Shown piece by piece: positions 34,549 through 40,285 of a stretch of 40,285 nucleotides of DNA. The notes under the pieces are model-generated. The model was given only the letters and a program-made list of their open reading frames with translations. It was not told where the DNA came from and did no database searches. Position 1 is the first letter of the stretch; each line of letters starts with the position of its first letter. The position numbers and the translations under genes are program-made. This DNA is from Gemmatimonadota bacterium (GTDB taxonomy: Bacteria; Latescibacterota; UBA2968; GCA-2709665), in assembly GCA_028873695.1 (NCBI GenBank), contig JAPPNU010000009.1, positions 1 to 40,285 of the forward strand, in the 5' to 3' direction.

Positions 34549-37500
34549 TTAACCATCACTTCCTGCTAAACACTCCTCGCGCGCTCGTTCGGCATTCAGA
34601 GCCAGTAGCCGCGCCAGTACTTCATCACGAATCTCATTCGGCCAGCGGTAGCGCCAGGGCTTTTTCCTTCTGCCCCATTCTTCCTCGTCAATTTCATAGT
34701 CGAGAAGGAATTTGCATTCAGTGGGGATGTCACTCCAACCGTAGGCATCCAGCAAAGCACTGTCCATCGCCGCATGCAACTCGCGGAGTTTCGCAACCTC
34801 TATATCCCGCTCCTCAGGATCATGGAAACGGTTATAGGTCTTGGTCAGCCCCTCGTCGTTGCGGACCATTAGTGCCGCGCGGAACTCATAGTAATCTTTG
34901 CCCGCGGCTTCCAAGCCTGCATGAGTCTCCCAGTTTTCGGGAAAGGGGAACGTCTCAAAACAATCGGAGGGAGTGTAGATGAGCCCATCTCCAAGTGACG
35001 CTCCAAAGAATGCAGACCATAGCTGGTGGAACTGTGATTGGAGAACCGTGAATGCCGAAAACGTGGTAAAAGGAAACACAATCAATCTCTGGTCGAAAAT
35101 CATTCCTGATGGTAGAAAGGTCAGAGCCTGAGCGCTTGAAATCTGAGTAATCACTAGCACTCGATGTAGTCCAGATATTGCTTTGTTAAGTTCGGGACTT
35201 AATCTTTTGAACTGCCACCACTTTTCTTTTACAGCTCGGTCGTTCTGTGAGAGTCGCTGTGGTTTCACCTTTTCGTTCACAATTGCCATTAGTTCCGGAT
35301 ATCGTTCCCAACATTCTTCTTCATCATACTTACCGAAATTGATGACATAACGATGATGTGCATGAACAGGGCTATTGTTGACCTCTACACCGCCAATATA
35401 GGGAAATATCACTTCTTGGTTTCGAGGGTCTTTCTCGATGAGCCTGTACATTTCAGAGATAGATGTCGCGATCCCCTTGTTATCCGCATCGTCAAATGTA
35501 AAACCCATGCCTAAAGGGTAACTTCCTCCGAAGCTCTTTCTGGCGTTGGTGGCAAGTCTCTCAGGATCGTCGTGGCCACCAGCATAAAAAAGAAAAGCAG
35601 AAATTGTTTCGAATTCTTGGCCGTCGAGCCTTCTTGGGCCTTTATGTGGCCCTTTGGCAATGTGGATTACACTCACCACGACTGCAGCTTCACCGGGCCA
35701 TTTGATCCTTCGCCGAGCACTATAGATTGTGCCGCCGTTCTTGCATATCCAGCGAAGACCAGTTGATCGCGTATCGCCTTGGGCAATCGTATTTGTAGCG
35801 ATGAGGCCAAGCGTTCCTCCTTTGCGCAAAAGATTGAAAGTACGCCTAAAAAAATGAGCAACAAGGTCGGCGTTGCCGTGGCTTTCAATGTGCACTTGTT
35901 TGAGCCAGTCAAGATAACCAGCGACATTTGCGCCCACGACGGTGTTTTTGCCTGCAAAAGGTGGATTACCAATGACGACATCAAATCCAGAGTTTTCACT
36001 CTCGAATACCTCTGGAAACTCAATCTCCCAATGAAACGGCTCGAGCGGTGGCTTTATTTTTTCGAGTGATAAGTCACCATTATCCCCACGCTGTTGAATA
36101 AGCGAGTTTGCATATATATCGCGTTTCTGTTCCCGTTCCGTCTTTTTCTTTCCCTCAAAGAATGCCGCCAGTACCAAATCAGCAAACCGTCGAACACTTT
36201 GCAATTCGCGCTCTGCTTCCTCCAACAGACCGCGAAGTTCATGTTCCGATGCATCATTTGCAATTTCGCGGATTCGTTGGCGCACTTCAGATATTTTAGT
36301 AATGTGCTCCCGTACCTGCATTGTTTCCAAACCCAACTGGAACACGGGGGCATCTGCTTTCCAATGGAACCCTTCTATTTGACGGTGGCTCAGGCCCACC
36401 AACGAATCGCCGGAACGTAACGCGTGATCGATGAACGTGAACTCGTGATCTTTTGCGAATGTGGCAAGCCACAGCGATAGCCTTGCCAAATCAATGGCCA
36501 TCGGGTTTTTGTCTACGCCGTAGAGACAGTACTGAGCGACCAGACGTAGGGCATACAGTAATTCATCTTCGTCGGCGGGTATGTTGATTGGACTGCCATG
36601 GATATTCCAGGATTCAACCAGCTTCGCTGCCAGTTGACGGCACGCTTCCACAAGAAACGCGCCGGAACCTATGGCGGGATCGAGTATTTTGAGTTCAAGG
36701 ATTTCTTCTGGTCTTGGGGCTGTTCCGAGACGTTCGAATATAGGTTGTAGCGCCTCTGAGACGATTGGTTCGGTTAATGTACGGGGAGTATAGTGGCTGC
36801 CGGAGCGCCGTCGTTCGCTGGTCGGTTGTAAGACGGGGACGCCTCTCGGCAGGATGTCGGGGGTTGCATCTCGGTCAATTTTGGCATCGAGTGCAACAAT
36901 GATATCGGCGGGTTTCAGCGCTTCCCGGAGCGCCGTGGCTGCTTTGCCCGTCAATTTCTGATCCGTAGCATCCTGTAGTGCTTTCGCCCGTTTGTTACCG
37001 CTTTCCTGGAGAAGTCTGTCTAGATTAACGATTACAGCCGCTCCAGTCCGTTTGCTAGAGCGCACGGCAATTGAAGCGCCAGTGGTCGATTCGATCTGGA
37101 AGCCCATAATGGCTTCGTAAACCGATCCAATCTGTTCTACATCCAATGTACGATAAGACAACCTCTCCCCATCCAGCACCATCAGGTTTTGTAGAATCTT
37201 CCAAACTGTCGCATCTGATATCATTGGGATTTCCGTCTCGGCTGCTGGCGCGCGCCCTTCAAGAAACGGAAAACGCTCGGGATCAAACAACCCGCCCTTA
37301 CGGGCGACAAAGCAAAGATCCGTGTGGCGGCCACCTCCGTGGATCAATCTGAAGAGAGACAGCAATTGTGCCCACGCGCCAAAACGCTGATCCATGGTAT
37401 CGGGCCAAGCTGCGGCGTCAGCTCGCAACCGTGCGAACAGACCACCGAGGGAATAGTGCTGCTGATAAACCCGATGTTCGGGCATTAAGCCGCGGTCTTC

Positions 37501-38391
37501 TGTGTAAAGCACGAAAACCAGGCGCATGAGTGCCGTGATCAATCCATGGTAAAGGTGGTCTGGTTGTGTAGATGCCAGTTGCCTCAGTTCACGTCTACCC
37601 CTGCGCGCATCCGCCGCGACAAAGCCCCGGAGGAGTTCGTAGAGCGCGGCGAGAACTTGCCGCGATAGCTGCGTCGAAACCTCCACCTGGGCGTCGCGGC
37701 TCTTCGCGAGTAACGCAGGCAATCGGCCTTGATCGGGTCCTCCAAATAGCAACTCTGCCGATAGCAACATGTCGAACGCCGCGAGGATGGGCCGACCTGC
37801 AGGTGATGCCATCTCGGAAAAGTCGAAGGTGATATGTCCGGATGACTCTCCTGCTGGCGCATAGATCAGGCGGATGCATTCATCGTTGCAGATCAGACCA
37901 ATTGAAGTGCCGGTCTCCCGAAGCAGCCTCTCGAAGCGTGAATGCCGGGTCGCGTTCCAGGTATCCGTGTCTTCAGGTGGCTTGTCAAAATCGCCACTTC
38001 CTTCCTCGACATGAATTAGCATCATCCATTTGGCACCCGAGTCGTCGTAAGGTGGAACGGCCCATTTCGGCGTTAGTACGACCCCTAGTTCCGGAAGGGA
38101 CACTTCCAATTCTTCACGATGTGAGGCAGCATCTTCAAGGTCGGCATCATCCCAATCGAGATACCCAAGAAACAGCTGTCGAAGGTCATGTGCGCGCCAA
38201 CGAACTGCATTCCCGCTCCTGTCTTCCAATAGTAGCTCGCGAAATTCGTGTTGGCGGCCGGAGATATTGCGGTCAGGTACAACCTGCGCATCGACCATGA
38301 CAGTAGGCGCGACAACGAGCCCCACAGGCTGAACAAAACCTATCCACTCCTGGTGAGCAAAGATCAGATTCTCACGTACGCGATCTGGCAT
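34549..38391 (-). CDS. drmMI: DISARM protein DrmMI, adenine-specific DNA methyltransferase
   Basis: 1280 residues. SAM-binding motif I ILDPAIGSGAFLVEA (Asp571 onward) and catalytic motif IV IGNPPFAGKN (about 809-812), the NPPF form of N6-adenine methyltransferases. The N-terminal 450 residues resemble the extra domain of type IIL/BREX PglX-like enzymes, and the C-terminal third should hold the target-recognition domain. It would methylate host DNA so that DISARM does not attack it. Its 38391 start is 3 bp after the drmD stop. The stretch from about 34.9 to 36.3 kb, covering motif IV to the C-terminal part, is clearly richer in A+T than the rest of the gene. Confidence 0.93.
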   Translation of the reverse strand: MPDRVRENLIFAHQEWIGFVQPVGLVVAPTVMVDAQVVPDRNISGRQHEFRELLLEDRSGNAVRWRAHDLRQLFLGYLDWDDADLEDAASHREELEVSLPELGVVLTPKWAVPPYDDSGAKWMMLIHVEEGSGDFDKPPEDTDTWNATRHSRFERLLRETGTSIGLICNDECIRLIYAPAGESSGHITFDFSEMASPAGRPILAAFDMLLSAELLFGGPDQGRLPALLAKSRDAQVEVSTQLSRQVLAALYELLRGFVAADARRGRRELRQLASTQPDHLYHGLITALMRLVFVLYTEDRGLMPEHRVYQQHYSLGGLFARLRADAAAWPDTMDQRFGAWAQLLSLFRLIHGGGRHTDLCFVARKGGLFDPERFPFLEGRAPAAETEIPMISDATVWKILQNLMVLDGERLSYRTLDVEQIGSVYEAIMGFQIESTTGASIAVRSSKRTGAAVIVNLDRLLQESGNKRAKALQDATDQKLTGKAATALREALKPADIIVALDAKIDRDATPDILPRGVPVLQPTSERRRSGSHYTPRTLTEPIVSEALQPIFERLGTAPRPEEILELKILDPAIGSGAFLVEACRQLAAKLVESWNIHGSPINIPADEDELLYALRLVAQYCLYGVDKNPMAIDLARLSLWLATFAKDHEFTFIDHALRSGDSLVGLSHRQIEGFHWKADAPVFQLGLETMQVREHITKISEVRQRIREIANDASEHELRGLLEEAERELQSVRRFADLVLAAFFEGKKKTEREQKRDIYANSLIQQRGDNGDLSLEKIKPPLEPFHWEIEFPEVFESENSGFDVVIGNPPFAGKNTVVGANVAGYLDWLKQVHIESHGNADLVAHFFRRTFNLLRKGGTLGLIATNTIAQGDTRSTGLRWICKNGGTIYSARRRIKWPGEAAVVVSVIHIAKGPHKGPRRLDGQEFETISAFLFYAGGHDDPERLATNARKSFGGSYPLGMGFTFDDADNKGIATSISEMYRLIEKDPRNQEVIFPYIGGVEVNNSPVHAHHRYVINFGKYDEEECWERYPELMAIVNEKVKPQRLSQNDRAVKEKWWQFKRLSPELNKAISGLHRVLVITQISSAQALTFLPSGMIFDQRLIVFPFTTFSAFTVLQSQFHQLWSAFFGASLGDGLIYTPSDCFETFPFPENWETHAGLEAAGKDYYEFRAALMVRNDEGLTKTYNRFHDPEERDIEVAKLRELHAAMDSALLDAYGWSDIPTECKFLLDYEIDEEEWGRRKKPWRYRWPNEIRDEVLARLLALNAERAREECLAGSDG

Positions 38392-38394
38392 AGG

Positions 38395-40285
38395 TTATCC
38401 CGTCCGCGGCCATAGATAGACAATACCGAGTGGTTCAATGCGATGTACACGGACCGTGTAGGTATCCTTAATGCGGCTCGGCTCGGCCTTTAGTTCCTCG
38501 TTGATTTTGGCAAGTCGGCGTTCCCACGCACGGCGGTCTGCCTCGTGCTGACGGCGCTCGGCAGGATTGAAATCAAACTTCGTCTGCCTATCATCTGCCT
38601 GAGCGACCGCTGCGATTCGTCTGCGCTGCCTCTTGAGCAATTCGATCATGCTTTGACTTTCGACTTCCGCCCGCTCGACCAGGCGCCTTTCCGCTCTTCT
38701 GAGTAGCTCCCCGGCGCGATTCTCAAGATGCGGCAAAAGGTCTACAATATCGGCCTGTGTCGATGCCGCGAGCCGGGTTTGTACCTGCTCCGGAATGCTA
38801 TTTCGCCCGGCTTCGTCGAGTGCCGTCTGCAGGGAATTCAACGTCGTCTGCTCTCCAGTCTGTCCATACGGCGAAAGCGGCCCCCGGCGTTGACCGGGTT
38901 CAATCCAACGCGCTGTGACAGGTACAATCTCTTCATGGAGTCGCGCTGCGCCTGGCCCATATAGGCCAAGCCGTCCGAGGAGTATGACGCGAGGGATCGC
39001 GTCCGCTGTGGCGGTCAAACATGCTTTAGACAGATCATGGTGGATCAAGCCTTGTGCCGTGAAGCGGGCGAGGAGACGCTGTGCCACCCGATGCTCGAGG
39101 TGTAGCTGCACAGCATTCTCGCCAAGCCGGCCAGGATCGTCAAACACGACGGGACGGTAAGATGCGCGACGGCGCCACTCTCCGTACGTCTCTCCGTATT
39201 GCTTGCGTTGGCGCAAGGTATCGAGTGCCGCTGTCCAGCCTGTATCGCGCGCCAGTGAATCACTGGTAGCCGGAAAATTGTATGTTGGCGGCGTGTCCGG
39301 ATCTCGGTCGCGGTTTGGGTCAATCTCCACAATGCCAGGAGCTTCGTTGAGTTTCAAGCTCATTGAAAGCGTCTGGCGGAATTGAGGTGCGGTGATGCCG
39401 ATGTACCGCTGTGATTGTTCCAGGCGATTGCGGAGACGGTCAACTTCGTCTTTCAGATTGTTTTGGCGTAGGCGCGCGTCTTCAAGTTCCTCATCTGCGA
39501 TTGTCTGCCGAACATCCGCTGTCTCATTCTGGATGGAATCCGCAAGCTCATCCAGATTATTACGCCGCATGCCTTCTTTGCCAATGGTTTCGGCTATACG
39601 GCCTTCGAGCACCTTCGCGACGCTACCGAGTTCTTCACGGATTCGTTCCGCTTTCTTTACCAGCACCTTAAGGACACGATCCTCTGGGCGTTGCGTATAG
39701 ACGAAGTAGTGACAAAATACTTCCTCGGAAGGTTGTAACTTACGATCGACGCGGCCATTACGCTGATCCAGGCGGCTAGGATTCCAGGGGAGATCGAAGT
39801 GAAATAAATCGTGACAGTGGCGCTGCAGATTGAGACCTTCCCGCGCGGCATCCGTCGCGATGAGAATACGCAATGGATGATCTCTCGGCTCTGTATTGAA
39901 GGCGTGTTTGATCTCCTCACGCCGCTGGGACGACGTCATGCCGGTAAAGGTGGCGATCCGGACATCCGCGTTGTCAGTATGTGCAATCGCTTCGCGCAGG
40001 CAACGTTCGAGATACTGGCGTGTGTCTTCGTACTCCGTGAAGATAAGAACGCGCCGGTCGTTCCATTTCGGCGATGTTCCATTCTCTGCCCGTAATCCCG
40101 GGCACATGTTCTCAGCAATCCAATCTACGATTTTATCAATGCGCGGATCCGGATCGTATCGCCCGGCCTCTCCGATCTCGCGCATATCGTCTACCAGACG
40201 CAACTCGTATTGAAGTGCCAGTCGCTTTTGTATCTGGCTTGCATCGCTTGATGCCGCCGTCGCTTTCTCCATGCGTTCATTGAGT
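38395..40285 (-). CDS. drmD: DISARM protein DrmD, SNF2-like helicase (C-terminal part; 5' end beyond window)
   Basis: At least 629 residues; the frame is still open at the window edge, so the Met at 40272 is not a real start. The second helicase lobe is visible: RVLIFTEYEDTRQYLERCL (motif IV), RILIATDAAREGLNLQ (motif V) and FDLPWNPSRLDQRNGRVDRKLQ (motif VI), as in SNF2/HepA enzymes. A long coiled-coil region (LRQNNLKDEVDRLRNRLEQS and similar) follows, then a second one near the C-terminus (about 510-600). DrmD is the helicase specific to class 1 DISARM and precedes drmMI. The ATPase lobe lies upstream, outside the window. Confidence 0.9.
   Translation of the reverse strand, partial: LNERMEKATAASSDASQIQKRLALQYELRLVDDMREIGEAGRYDPDPRIDKIVDWIAENMCPGLRAENGTSPKWNDRRVLIFTEYEDTRQYLERCLREAIAHTDNADVRIATFTGMTSSQRREEIKHAFNTEPRDHPLRILIATDAAREGLNLQRHCHDLFHFDLPWNPSRLDQRNGRVDRKLQPSEEVFCHYFVYTQRPEDRVLKVLVKKAERIREELGSVAKVLEGRIAETIGKEGMRRNNLDELADSIQNETADVRQTIADEELEDARLRQNNLKDEVDRLRNRLEQSQRYIGITAPQFRQTLSMSLKLNEAPGIVEIDPNRDRDPDTPPTYNFPATSDSLARDTGWTAALDTLRQRKQYGETYGEWRRRASYRPVVFDDPGRLGENAVQLHLEHRVAQRLLARFTAQGLIHHDLSKACLTATADAIPRVILLGRLGLYGPGAARLHEEIVPVTARWIEPGQRRGPLSPYGQTGEQTTLNSLQTALDEAGRNSIPEQVQTRLAASTQADIVDLLPHLENRAGELLRRAERRLVERAEVESQSMIELLKRQRRRIAAVAQADDRQTKFDFNPAERRQHEADRRAWERRLAKINEELKAEPSRIKDTYTVRVHRIEPLGIVYLWPRTG

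Overview
The window is bacterial and GC-rich (about 60-65% G+C in the left half). Promoters are clearly sigma70-like (TTGACA/TATATT, 17 bp spacers), Shine-Dalgarno sites are strong, and starts and stops often overlap as ATGA or GTGA. HflK/HflC and two probable exported or lipid-anchored proteins point to a diderm (Gram-negative type) bacterium. The mix of an imuA-imuB-dnaE2 cassette, a MacB/FtsX-like permease of the style common in the FCB group, and an SLBB/CAP lipoprotein suggests an uncultured deep lineage, but I cannot place it further. No rRNA, tRNA, CRISPR array or transposase was seen.

Layout. (1) 1-6.15 kb, minus strand: an SOS mutagenesis cassette imuA-imuB-dnaE2 followed by an SRAP (YedK/HMCES) gene, behind a perfect 20-bp palindrome next to a TTGACA box. 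(2) 6.2-10.3 kb, minus strand: an unusual SLBB / G-box-like repeat / CAP lipoprotein, a small membrane protein and an ankyrin-repeat protein, with two strong hairpins between the first two. (3) 10.5-17.2 kb, plus strand: housekeeping genes recG, a PfkB-family kinase, hflK, hflC, a membrane-anchored gluzincin-type peptidase and coaE, ending in a terminator. (4) 17.3-23.6 kb: an accessory, defence-like cluster: a Fic protein behind three repeats spaced exactly 30 bp, a VapBC-type toxin-antitoxin pair, a HigA-antitoxin-like HTH fused to a SIR2-like domain that lacks the usual catalytic Asn and His, an AAA/DUF4143 ATPase and a NYN-domain nuclease-like protein. (5) 23.6-27.9 kb: a Sel1-repeat protein with a possible small partner, paired REP-like hairpins and an orphan FtsX/MacB-like permease. 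(6) 28.1-40.3 kb, minus strand: a class 1 DISARM anti-phage locus in the order drmD (5' end beyond the window)-drmMI-drmA-drmB-drmC, tightly packed, followed by a small gene that appears broken by a +1 frameshift.

How the parts work together. The imu cassette should give damage-induced translesion synthesis: ImuA and ImuB are accessory factors and DnaE2 is the polymerase. SRAP shields abasic sites in single-stranded DNA. DISARM combines a methyltransferase that marks self DNA with helicases and a phospholipase D-like protein that block incoming DNA. The genes between coaE and DISARM look like an island of NAD-, AMP- and RNA-targeting toxin or immunity modules. The most unusual items are the HigA-SIR2 fusion, the three-repeat operator before fic, the lipoprotein architecture and the frameshifted gene after drmC.
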